A stretch of DNA of 64,000 nucleotides from Dicyema japonicum (taxonomy: Eukaryota > Dicyemida > Rhombozoa > Dicyemidae), in contig RDEW01000048.1 in the NCBI GenBank assembly GCA_011109175.1, positions 271,445 to 335,444 of the forward strand, written 5' to 3'. The notes beneath the pieces were generated by a model that did no database searches, had not been told where the DNA came from, and saw only the letters and a list, made by a program, of their open reading frames with translations. Shown piece by piece: positions 12,107-26,199 of the stretch. The position numbers and the translations under genes were made by a program. How positions within the stretch are numbered: the stretch's first letter is position 1; every line of letters begins with the position of its first letter.

Positions 12107-12339
12107 TATTACTAATAACGTCTCACTATTAATAATATTTCATTTCTTTTAACACACAAAACAAACATTATTTTAAAGTTTATTTCAATAAATAAAAAAT
12201 AAATAAAATAAAATAGTTCATTATAATTTTAGCTGGTGCCTTTGTTCAAAAATTGTTCAATAATTACTCAGTAATTTTTTAATAATGCTTCTATCATGCT
12301 TAAAATAACTCACTTCACCTATGAATCGTTTAATATTAG

Positions 12340-12980
12340 GTGGTCTATCTTGTCAATCGAAAAGAGAACATTTTGGAAAAACTTAAAGAGATACAAAATC
12401 AAGATTTTCCGAAACCAAAGTGCCTTGGCGGTACCTTCGGGAACTATCGTTTTATTTTGCTACCCTTGGAAAACTGATACTATAGCCTTGGTTTTGGAAT
12501 CAGTCTACCTTTGGTTGACCCTCTACACAAAGTATGGAGCATCAATATCCATATCGCTGTAATCCGGATATTATCATCCAGGAAGAATTCACTGATGACA
12601 AGAATCAATGTATATGCCCCCACACTGGCAGAATATCAGCAGACATGGGAGAACTGGATGAATTTTACATGAATCTATATCGAGTATATGCGGACCTGCG
12701 CAGATTTACTCTAACATGAATAAATGCGAAGGCTGGGGTACGAATGAATGGTGAGGATTGCTTTGGATTTCATATTTCCGGAGACTTTTCGGAGACTCAT
12801 TGTTGATTTCTGCAGCCCAATGGGCCTATCTATATCTGTGTAATACAAGTATCTGAGCATCTCGCTAAGCACAAGACGACTTAGATGGGCTAGGACACGG
12901 AATTAATGGGGAACCTATAACAATTTGACTACATCCTTTGCACAAATTCACTAAGAGATTACTACTGGATTAGAGAAGTT
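12340..12980 (+). mobile_element. LINE endonuclease fragment
   Basis: Plus-strand frames give an APE-endonuclease-like stretch: GFGISLPLVDPLHKVWS, IHIAVIRI, and RINVYAPTLAEYQQTWENW, typical of the strands before the GDFN motif. Several stops. The GDFN and SDH motifs are not seen. 12107-12339 is AT-rich spacer without a visible feature. Confidence 0.6.
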
Positions 12981-13290
12981 ACGGAGGGACTTTACAGTAT
13001 CCATAAACTGGTCGTCAACGGTTGAATATGAAACGATATTTTGGCTTAATGGATGGAAAACAGAAGGTTGCAGTCATGGGTCGCCTACTGGCTACGAATA
13101 TTCTAACTGAGACATCACAAAAAGAAAGTTCTACTTAATTTTGTAGGATATCGAGGAAAGGGCCGGAAGATTCTAATGCGAGCAAGTAACAAAAGTTTTT
13201 TGAAACTGATGACAGCGATGATTGTCGAAAATATGGCTAAAGCGACTCCCAGGGCAACGCGGATGAGCTTTGAACTTACTAAATAAATTA

Positions 13291-14153
13291 CCGTATTTGC
13301 AGGTGTATAAGTCGACCTTTTTCGATCAAAAATCGACCGCGAATTATACACCGAGTCATGAAATTCAACTTCGTATTCATCGCTTCAAATGTGATGGTAA
13401 TTACTACACTCTTCACAAAAAATTCTTGCAAAAATCAATCTAATTATAGAAATGAATGGTATAAAATGATAACTACGTAAGCATTCAATCATCATATGTC
13501 CAAACGAATGAAATACTTCAAACTGCAAGTTGTAAACTTTGCCGAAGAAACTAACAACTGTGCTGCCTCAAGAAGTTTGGCGTAAATGAGAAACTAGTAA
13601 GCGATTGGAAACGCAATGCAACACAGCTATGCCAAAAAACAAATGTGCTAATAAAAGGAAAAGCTGCCAGTGGCCAGCACTTGAACAAGAACTTGTATGC
13701 TGGGTCGAGGAGCAACGAAAGTGTTGGTTCGTCGTCACACGAAATTCGTCTGCAAGCTTTGGCTTGTGCCAAACAAAGCAAGATTACCAATTTCAAAGAA
13801 ACTATAAGTTGGTGTTCACGATTTTAAAGAGAAATGACCTTGTGCTACGACAAAGTACTAAACTTGCTCAGAAACTGCCTGAAGATTTAGAGGAAAAGAT
13901 AACTCTTAATCCATCGTAATCAAGATGAGAAAAAAGAACAATATGACTAATGAATTAGTGACGATGAAGACGGATTTTGAACTCTATGTAAGCACTTTTA
14001 ATTCTAATTTATTGATCATAACTAAAAATAAATCACTTTCTATGAGTGTTCATTGTTGTTAGTCTCTCTCGGCGCGTAATATCGCAGGGTTACAAAGTAA
14101 ATAGTAGGGGGACGACTTATACAACGAGTCGACTTATACACCTGCAAATACGG
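13291..14153 (+). mobile_element. Short pogo/Tc2-like element with terminal repeats
   Basis: TA at 13289-13290 and 14154-14155 flank near-perfect inverted ends (ccgtatttgcaggtgtataa ... reading inward from both sides). Inside, the plus strand encodes a CENP-B/pogo DNA-binding region in two frames: AMPKNKCANKRK, VEEQRKCWFVVTRN, then TILKRNDLVLRQSTKLAQK and LPEDLEEKI. The DDE catalytic domain is absent, so this 863-bp copy is a deletion derivative. Confidence 0.82.
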
Positions 14154-14439
14154 TAATTACGACACATCACAGCATTAGCTTTTACTTTGCTTCAATTTTC
14201 CTTTTCACACCACTGCTTAATGACGAAAAACTCAATAATAGGTACTCTCTTCAGTTTAGAATGATTAAAGCTCTTAGAGGAAGTTGATTCTTTCAATTGA
14301 TCCACTGTCATGAAATTTTAGAATGACATGTGAATAATATCTAAGGTTACCCAGAGTATTTTTAAGGGGATTTTTGTACCGTTTGTCTTGAGATCAACTA
14401 TTTGCCTTTTCATTATTTTCTCCAAAGTGAAAAGTGATA

Positions 14440-15480
14440 TTATGGACACCAGAAAACTGTGTTATGCTTATTAGACGTCCAAAAAACTTTCGACTCTGTG
14501 ACGAGGAAAAATCTATCATGGAAAATCTACCAATCAGATATCCCCTAAAACCTGAAACGCTGGCTGACTAACTTCTTTAGCGAAAGGAGAGGTAGAGTGT
14601 GCATTGGAAACATTCATTCTGTCTCCCGTTTATTCCCAAATGGAGTACCTTAAGGTTCTCTGCTATCACCATTCCTATCCAACTTATTTACGGCTGACAT
14701 TCCGACGCTGAATGGAGAAGTCGACCTGCTTCTGGCTTATGCAGACGATATCGTCTTAGCCTCACGGGATCAGAACACCCAAACAGCGACAGAAAGAATA
14801 CAACACCACATAGATCGACTACTCGAGTGGTTTAATGAAAATCGGATGTCAATCAATACCGAAAAATCTGTTACAACTCTCTATACCTCAAACAAAAGAT
14901 TGACGAACAAGACAATAGAAGTTACTGCGGAGAGAAGAGCATTGCCGTTCAGCAAATGGCAAAAAATATTGGATTCGACTTTCGATACGCACATGTACTT
15001 TACGAGACACGTCACTAACGTGCTGAACAAATGTGAGAAAAAAATCAACCTTCTGAAATGCCTAACAGGTCTAAAGAAAATTGGACATCATCCTATACTT
15101 AAAAAATTTTACTCACAGTACATCGAACCATGCATATCATATGCGTGTACTTCATGGAGACCACTGGCATCTTATACGAAGATCCAGAAAATCTCCGCAA
15201 CTCAGAAAAGGGCTTTCAAACTAACTGAGAGATGGTATACAAGGGAAAACATCAATGCACCGACGCCCATGGAGACACTAATCGAAAAAAAACTATTTTT
15301 GTCTCCTGTAGGCAAAGTAAGGATAGCTTGTATCGTTCCAGGTCTTGTCAGAACTAAAGTTTTTTTTATACATAGGATTGAGTCCTCTGGCATTTAGAGT
15401 GCCAAGAGTGAACTGGTTGGTAGATATCAAAAGTGAGAGGCGTTTCACCTCCTCAACAAAATACCTAGTACTCTAGGAGA
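14440..15480 (+). mobile_element. LINE reverse transcriptase, 5'-truncated, jockey/CR1-like
   Basis: Reads LLDVQKTFDSVTRKNLSW, then GRRGRVCIGN, GVP*GSLLSPFLSNLF (one stop inside the GVPQGS motif) and LLLAYADDIVLASRD with an intact YADD. An open C-terminal stretch follows at 14846-15397 (YSQYIEPCISYACTSW, KRAFKLTERW). The endonuclease is missing. Confidence 0.85.
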
Positions 15481-15569
15481 ATGATCTCATGATAAGTTGA
15501 TTTTACTTAAATTAATCTTAATAATTTTCATTATGTTTTATATAATTTTTAAATATAAAATAATTATTA

Positions 15570-15931
15570 ATGCCTGATGGTTGTTTGTTGTGGTGATGAT
15601 AGATTTTTGGTGTGTCATTTGATTTATCCCAAACTGTGCATATTCGAGTGATTCAAAGAGGTGGAAAGAAGACTACGACATACATACAAGGACTTGATAA
15701 AAAATATAATTATGAAGAGATTGTAAAATTTCTAAAGAAAGTGTCAAATATAATAAATTGTAGAAATTGGCAACAGGTGCTGGCATATTAAATCATGAAA
15801 AGTATGGACTCGTCATGCATTTTCTTGGTAATCACAAAGACCAAATCAAGAAACTCCTTATTGAACATAAGTATGCTAATCCTCAACAGATACAAGTATT
15901 ATTTTATAATATTCAGACTCATGGATTATAA
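15570..15931 (+). CDS. EIF1: Translation initiation factor eIF1 (SUI1 domain)
   Basis: eIF1 binds the 40S subunit near the P site and enforces start-codon fidelity. The SUI1 core reads VHIRVIQRGGKKTTTYIQGL, then NYEEIVKFLKKKLATGAG, EKYGLVMHFLGNHKDQIKKL and PQQIQTHGL with TAA. It aligns with human HIRIQQRNGRKTLTTVQGIA ... VHGF. Two tiny introns (23 and 21 nt) restore the frame. The 5' end is uncertain. An ATG at 15570 followed by a 23-nt GT-AG intron leads into the core, but the phase is off by one, so there may be an indel or another upstream exon. The predicted N-terminal tail is much shorter than the human one. Confidence 0.85.
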
Positions 15932-16590
15932 TTTTGGTTTCTTTTAATTTATTTTCTTTAAATTATATAAGGTTAAGATTATTTTATTATATCTTTCCTT
16001 CGTAGGCTACTCAATGGGGTCCCATTCAATCAGTCAATCCAAGATATTCAATCCATTCTCCATTCAATCTTAAACTTTAGAAAACACATCATTCCTCGAA
16101 AATACTTTTTTTCCTGGTACAACATCTTCTCTGTATTTGTTTTTACCCCCCAAATAGTATAGTGGACTATATGCATACTAACGATTTTAACCGCTTTACG
16201 TTTGTGATATATATTAAAGTTTCTTAACATTTTATTCATTTGTCCATCAATAAGGCTATCTCTATGCATATTTTTCATTGGGATCATAAGATGACTTTGT
16301 TAACCTGTTTACTGAATGTCATGAGTGGGCACTACGTAATATCTAATAAGTTGACAGTTTGTTGGGGTCATAACCATTAATGGCTAAGGTCCTCTGAGTT
16401 TTCTTGTAAGCGGACAGTCGCATCGTGGACAGACTGGTCTCTTAATGTGATGATTACATAATCAGTATATGCGAGAACAATGTATTATTGGTGGTATATC
16501 GTTCATCTAAGGACTTGGAAATGGATTATTAATACCCATACAAAAACCGAACAAATCAAAAGGACCAGTAGAAAATCTCCGCTCGATAAT
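15932..16590. other. Unassigned spacer before a LINE
   Basis: AT-rich at first, then less so from about 16300. 16440-16600 probably belongs to the LINE that follows, but no domain is readable there. No host gene seen. Confidence 0.3.
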
Positions 16591-16599
16591 ACTTCTGAA

Positions 16600-17876
16600 T
16601 TCGATACGCAAGGTGCTGGCAAACATTGCACTAAGCCGGATAAAGGGTATGGCGAATCTATACCTACCAGCAAGTCAAAGTGGGTTCCGAGAAGGGAGGT
16701 CTACGGCAGACATTGTATGGAGCCACAGATGGCGCTGCGCAACGCACCAAAGATTCAAGAGCGCAACAACCGTGTTGGGAATAGATCTCTCCAGAGCTTT
16801 CGACTCAATAAACAGACAGAAACTGATGAATGTGCTTGAGCAAATATTGGATGAATCGTCGGTTAGGATAATCAGACTACTACTTGCGAACACAAGACTA
16901 TCTGTGAGGACAGAAGGAGCAACTTCCCGCAGTTTCAAAACAACGATTGGGACACCCCAGGGTGATTCCCTCTCCCCTTTACTATTCACCATATACCTTG
17001 AATCTGCACTCCGCGACCTCCGTAAATGCTATATAGGAGACATAGAAGAGACATCTTATGCGGATGATGTGGATTTTGTATCACGGGATGTGACCGCACT
17101 CCAACACCTGCTAGAAAATGCACCTGCGGAGCTTGAGAAATGGTTTCTCAGCGTAAATGTTAACAAAACTGAAATTACGGAAATCAAAAGAGAAGACGAT
17201 ATTACTCAAGAAAGATGGAGACGTACTAATAAGCTCGGCTCTCTACTAGGAGACGCTGAAGATGTACTGAGGAGGAAAACACTGGCAAATGCGGCAATGG
17301 CTAAACTGAAGAAAGGATGGCTAAGGGCCAAAGGACTTGGAATTGACATCAGATGCAGGCTTTACAACGCGTTTGTGAAACCGATCCTACTGTATAACGC
17401 TGGGACATGGGGAAGTTCCTTCAACGAACTATTGAAACTGGATTCGTTCCATAGAAGGCAACTAAGAAGCTTACTCGGAATGGAGTGGCCACGTAGAATA
17501 TCAACCACTGGTATCTACAAAAGTGTATGTGTACATCAGCAAGGATGTGATAGATGCCCGGTGGAGGCTATTTGGGCATGTACTAAGAATGAACCCGGAC
17601 GCACCCGCTAACAAAGCGATGGAAGATTACTTTGACAGATGCGAAAAACCCTTCCGCGGACGACCTAGATCGACACTTCCGACAGCCCTAAACAAAGACT
17701 TAAATCGTGTGAGAAAAAATTTAAAGACGGGAGACGACCTGGACGAATTGAGATCACTCGCATTCGACAGAGGAAGATGGAAAAGACTAACTATAAATAT
17801 TGTTTCTTTGAGTGTTGCACATGCGGGGCTATAATCATTATGGCTTTCGTGAAAGTGCTTTAATAATAATAATAAT
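16600..17876 (+). mobile_element. LINE of a second family, with the 3' tail also used by the SINE
   Basis: One open frame (16613-17611) carries RT motifs: SGFREGRSTADIVW, GIDLSRAFDSINRQKL, IGTPQGDSLSPLLF and SYADDVDFVSRD. After a frameshift (about 17550) comes the C-terminal part WRLFGHVLRMNPD and RGRPRSTLPTALNKDL. The element ends with gcggggctataatcattatg, gctttcgtgaaagtgcttta and a (taa)n run at 17865-17876. Related C-termini occur at 24225, 33245 and 42470. The 5' end including any endonuclease is missing. Confidence 0.88.
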
Positions 17877-18540
17877 ATCGTTCAGGAAGAGGTCGAACAA
17901 ATATGTGATGGTGAGGATCCTTGCGGGACTCTTTTTGAAGAAAATTAAAGTCAGATTTTGTAGAACGTGCATCTACCTTCCCTCTCCTACCAATAAAGAA
18001 GTTTGTAATCCAAATTTTTGATTTGTTCTGGATTTCTGATACAAAGATCATCCTTTTAAGTTATATCATGTGGTTAAGAATCCTTATGCAAGTCAAAGAA
18101 AATACTAGAGAATTTTGATTGTAAGCATTTCGTGATGATAGGTAATAAGGTGAGTTGTACAATAGGATGGTAAAATTTAATCAGTTCAAGTATGATTTTT
18201 TAGAATTTTGCGATTATACATCAGTCTGAACACTGATAGTCCTTTGGCTTGGGTTTCAAAATGGGTTTTATAGCTTCGTATAACGGAAATGTGTTTTGTT
18301 GATTGAATATTTTAAATTTGAGTTTTGCCCATGATAACATTAAAATACATGTTCAGTACTTTGGTTAGGATTTAATCCGATCTGTTTCAATAGTTGATTT
18401 TTGTTCTTGAATCGCTTCTCACATCCTAAGAGAATAATTGTGGTGGCGTCTTTTTTGGATTTGATGGATGATAAGGTTGGACTTTTAAATTTCTTATGAG
18501 GAATTAAACTCACCAAGTATTTCATTTTATTTCTTAGTTT
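17877..18540 (-). mobile_element. Heavily decayed LINE reverse-transcriptase fragment
   Basis: On the minus strand, broken frames read YEAIKPILKPKPKDYQ (cf. WKLTHLRPILKPGK), THLITYHHEML, WITNFFIGRRGKVD and KRVPQGSSPS. Order and motifs fit the RT fingers and palm. It directly follows the (taa)n tail of the previous LINE. Confidence 0.55.
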
Positions 18541-20203
18541 TTGTTTTGCAGGTTATATAAGAGGACGTTCTCTAAAGACTATAAAGTTACGAAGCGTTTT
18601 CTGCATTTTTAGACGTTCTGTTTGCTCAAGGATGACATAAGCAACGTTTGTTAGACATGCTCAAGGATGACATAAAACAATGTTCTTTAGACACGAACGT
18701 TCGTTATAACTGAGATGGGTCTTATTCCACAGGAGGAAATGGCTATTTGTTCAATTTAAGGAAGATTTCCTTGATTTTTGTTTTTTGTTAGGGAAGCGGG
18801 TATTCTGCGGCCAATCTAAAGAATGCACATATGGCCACGATCGCAGGATTCCTAATACAAAATTATAAGTGGGGTTATTTTTCTGAATTGAGTGTACGAA
18901 AAAAGATTAACAACAAATCATTCAGTATTCTTCAAATGTCTAAAATTGTTGACATTGCGCCATCCTCGATGACTTTCAAAATGAAGTAAAAGAAGGCTGA
19001 GACGATGTATTGTCTCCAATTTTGAAATCTACAATATCTAAATCTTTTTTTTGAAAATAAGGGATGCAAACACGTAAATCAGCAAAGAAAACAGTTGACC
19101 ATCTGTACAAGATGCAGTAGAATGCTGAATAGTGATTATGTACAAAGTCACAATGAGGTGGTTAGATCCCTTTATTTAATTTCTTGTTGATGGGATTAAA
19201 CATTCACAAAAACTATCCAGTAAATAGTTACTAGTAATGTGGAAATTCAAGTTGAGACTATTTATTGATGTTAAACAATTTTTGTTATCGATAAAAGGAA
19301 AATGAAATAACTCTAATAGAGATCGGAATCATTTTTCAGATGTTGAAGATTGTTAAGGTGGAAAACCTCCAAATATAACCTCCGTTCTGGAGAGTTGTCT
19401 CAAATATATAAAGTTTTGATTATTCCGATCATGTTGGGACAGAATTCAAAATTTAATAAGACATATATGGATGTTTCGGGTATATTCTCTCAAAGACATA
19501 TATTCAATCTGTCACAAGAACTTTTGAAAGAAGGTTAGTGAAACATAAGACTGAAATTTAGATTGATGCTTGTGAAGTTATTTACTACCTCCAACGAAAG
19601 TCTTTTGAACGAACAAAGTAAGATCTTGACTGGCTCATAGAACCAAAATGTTTGAGTGAACATCATCTGTACGATAGTGAGAAAAATGTGTAGTGAAAAG
19701 CGTAAGAGATTGGTGAATAATAAAATATAATTAGTTAATTAGACTTATTGATTATTAATGTCCTAATTGTCCTAATTTCTGTTAATTTCCATGTTAATGT
19801 TCATTTACTCTCAAGATTGATTCCAATATTCAGTTCTTCAATAACTTAATGATTTGTACTTTTCCAATTGAAATCGCTTTGAGATATTAAATACTTGTCG
19901 ACAAGTCAATATTTCCTTGTCAACAATTAAAATTATGAATAACCCCATTAGGACTAATATATTGAAAATGCAGAATTAAGTGAACTGGATTCAATAAAAG
20001 TGTGATGATAAAACAAAATATTAAATATGTCAACTGACAATTGTGGGTTACATATTTTAATATTTTTATGTAATTTATAAAACTTAACGAGAAAACCTAT
20101 ATTTTATGTTTGATTATAAAATTTATAATTATTTATATATAAAGTATAGATTAGATTGGTTAACCTATTAATATTATTCATGATGATGTGGTATTGATAA
20201 TCA
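18541..20203. other. Long spacer without a supported gene; one 35-bp direct repeat
   Basis: No domain recognised on either strand. A tandem direct repeat of about 35 bp (gctcaaggatgacataa...) lies at 18624-18694. The composition becomes strongly AT-rich towards the ATPase start. Confidence 0.4.
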
Positions 20204-23510
<3,307 letters not shown>

Positions 23511-23785
23511 CTATAACATTCATTTATTAACACATAGAGTTTTGTTCTATTCTTACTTCACATAAGACCCTCTACCCATTTTGTATTATCACAAATTCTG
23601 TTCGGATTACTACAACCGATTAAAAGTTTACTTATATTATTTGGCCGCAAATGGGACTAGAGTGAAAATATTGACAAAGCTGTGTTTGACCTTTTGAGAA
23701 TCATTCTGCCATCACTATATATTATGAAAAAGTCCAGGCGATTCACTATTAAGATTTCTCTCCGTATAGGATCTATAGGATCTAA

Positions 23786-24040
23786 TCCACTGGTTGAAGG
23801 TTCCACGCATCTACGATGCAGAAAGGGTTTGACGAGTGACGCCGTCATCAGTGGATACTCACTGCGGAACTGGATTGTCTAGAAAGGACACTCACACAAG
23901 AAAAAGAAAAAAAGAAGTGAAGATCATTCCTTGGTTCTACGATTAGTTCAAATTAACTGTTCTTTACTTAAATAAAGTGTGTGTAATGCCTATGCGGAGC
24001 TATAAATACTATGGCTCTCGTGAATAGGCTTTATTATTAT
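23786..24040 (+). mobile_element. tRNA-derived SINE, copy C, 5'-truncated, 10-bp target-site duplication
   Basis: Flanked by TAGGATCTAA at 23776-23785 and 24041-24050. It starts inside the body (ccactggttgaaggttcc) and lacks the tRNA head. It keeps the body and the tail ending gtgaataggctttattattat. The 5' truncation with an intact tail fits target-primed reverse transcription. It lies about 275 bp downstream of the ATPase stop. Confidence 0.88.
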
Positions 24041-24224
24041 TAGGATCTAACGTAAATTTGAATGAAGGACCAAGAGAAACTGAGACCAATGAGGGTGACT
24101 TTGGATGAGAAAATAGCGGCTTACATGTAAAAATCATAATCTGCCTTCATATGTCAGATTACTGAGAAATAACTTGATCATGAGAGACCATTCAATTATA
24201 TGATATCTGAAAAATAACAGATCG

Positions 24225-24480
24225 ATTAATTTAAACAATTTAAAAGAATTGCGAATGTAAGTCAATAAACTTCGAAATAATGGAGTTCCATGGAGACTAT
24301 TTGGACACAACTTGGAATTGACACCGCAAAAAACAAAGCCATGGAAAATCTTGTGTTTGTAAAGAACATGCTTTCGTATACAATGGTCAAGGGTAGCTAT
24401 GTTGGTCGTCCTACAAAACGATTCCATTAGACAACTTTGACTCATTGGGAGTCCCAGCTAACAATAGAGGTGTACGGAAA
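24225..24480 (+). mobile_element. LINE C-terminal fragment, family of the 16600-17876 copy
   Basis: Broken plus-strand frames read WRLFGHNLELTPQK, KAMENLVFVKNM and YVGRPTKRFH, matching WRLFGHVLRMNPD ... KAMEDYF ... RGRPRSTLP of the copy at 17523-17834. No intact tail. Confidence 0.55.
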
Positions 24481-24489
24481 AGATTTACA

Positions 24490-25090
24490 TTCACAATTAT
24501 TTTTTGCGACTTTTTTCAAGCCTTGGAGGAGTTGGCCTAAGATCGGCTTTTGAGATCGCCCATCCGGCATACCCATCGTCGCATTCGAGCTGCATTCATC
24601 CAGTCCGGGAAATCCTACGTCACCCTACTAGACTTTCCTTGGACACAGTATTTGACGAAGCTTGCTTGCAGTGGAAGGAAGCAGGATTTTCAATCCCATA
24701 AGATGCCTCGAATCAGAATAAATGGGACGCAATTTCCTGCAATGTTAACGTTGATCGCTTAAAGCAAGAGTCGAATCAACACCAGCTTGCCTGTTTGCTA
24801 TATGCTGCACAATATGGGAGTGGTGTATGGCTCCCATGCATTTCCATGCGCTTCTTTTGAAACTCTTATGGATGGCAACTGAGTGAGAATCGTAATAGCA
24901 CAACGATTGGACTTGACGTCTACCAGAAACACAGATGCCGTGGAGAAACAGTTGACACCATAGGATTACATCCATTTTCTTGCAAATGGAGTGCAGTTCG
25001 CTCACTTCGTCACACCGCATTGAATAATGTTATTCTGCGGACCCTGTTCGTTGATGACAAGCAATTTTGTGCAATTTCTAAATATAGATT
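24490..25090 (+). mobile_element. RT-element fragment with C-terminal restriction-like nuclease region (fragment 1 of 5)
   Basis: Plus-strand frames read LGGVGLRSAFEIAHPA, TVFDEACLQWKEAGFS, then a Cys/His cluster CRGETVDTIGLHPFSC followed by RSLRHTALNNVILRTL. This order (GGxGxRS, CxC..G...HxxxC, RHxALN) also appears at 36430 and is typical of an RT family with a C-terminal PD-(D/E)xK-like nuclease. The nuclease core itself is cut off here. Class is inferred from memory of the family pattern. Confidence 0.6.
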
Positions 25091-25240
25091 TTTAAAGTAG
25101 AATGCTGATCACAGTGAATGCTTGCTAAATGGAATTTTCCTAAAGAATTTTGTTTTCATACATGTTCTGCAGTGGGCAGTTGAAACAGCCTATCCAATGA
25201 GTGGATGTGTTTATATGTTAATAATTAAGAAGTAAATTTA

Positions 25241-26058
25241 TTATAAAAGCCATTGATAAACCGCATTACTTAAAGACCACGAAAGAGTAGCCCTGAATAG
25301 ATTAGTATTCCATCCAATAAAAATATGATGTTTAATATTATTATAAGCATTAATAATATTAATAAATTTTCCACCAATAGGTCTTTGCATGTGAACTCTG
25401 ATGACATTTAAAGGAAAGAATATAGTACTGAGAATAAGACCTGATAATGCTCCATATATAAAACTAGCCATAACTTTGTGTGAAGATAATGTAATGACAA
25501 ATTCTCTGGGAGAAAGAAAAATACATTACATAATGCATTTCGGAGGGCAAGAGGAGACCAACCTCTGTAAAATTCACAAAAGCCATGAGTGCGACTATTA
25601 TGCAATAAAGATAACTGACCAAAGAAGGAGTGCAGTAGTAAACGTGTTTCTGAGACGGGAATTATATGTTTTATCCTGTAGGAGAACTTGTATTCGTTCA
25701 AATGGGCACATAATAGACTCAATCAATCCAGATGATGTAGCAGCAATTGACTGATTGATAATATGATGATTATTAATATTGTCAAGTTTGTTTAATATAA
25801 CATTGTAACACCCAAACATTATTGTAAGACATATTGTCTTTTGAAATAGAGGAGGTAATAATCCTTTAATATCAATTTAATAATACCTCTATATAGTAGT
25901 AATAATCCATCCTCTTTTATATGTAATAATGCACTAGTTAGCGAATATCCATGCATTTGTTGACGAGATACTATTTTTGCTACTGGATATGTCAACATTA
26001 CTGACACTATTGAACCACCCATTCCACATAAGAAATGATGGTATACACTTTCTTTCAT
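25241..26058 (-). CDS. SLC25A51: Mitochondrial carrier of the SLC25A51/52 (NAD+ transporter) type
   Basis: Six-helix carrier of the inner mitochondrial membrane; human SLC25A51 imports NAD+. The start MKESVYHHFLCGMGGSI leads to three repeats with degenerate PX[DE]XX[KR]-type signatures: TYPVAKIVSRQQMHGY, MCPFERIQVLLQDK and FFPLNVIRVHMQRPIGG. These match the unusual human SLC25A51 motifs TYPIQKVLFRQQLYG, FTPLERVQTLLQD and FFPINVVKTRIQSQIGG. Introns of 23 nt (25864-25886) and 25 nt (25595-25619) are clear. Near 25515 the frame changes by one: either a one-base deletion (256 residues in total, favoured by alignment length) or a 25-nt GT-AG segment at 25474-25498 plus an indel. Stop TAA at 25243-25241. 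Subfamily is inferred from motif similarity. Confidence 0.85.
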
Positions 26059-26199
26059 TTTAATTTATTTAATTTATATTTCTTAAATTTATTAATATAA
26101 TAATAAAAAATTCTCTTAAAGCCCCCTCTCCCTTCATTTGTTGGTAATCCTCAATTAATTTAAATTAAAACGTGGAGTCATGTGGTCTACAAGTTATGA

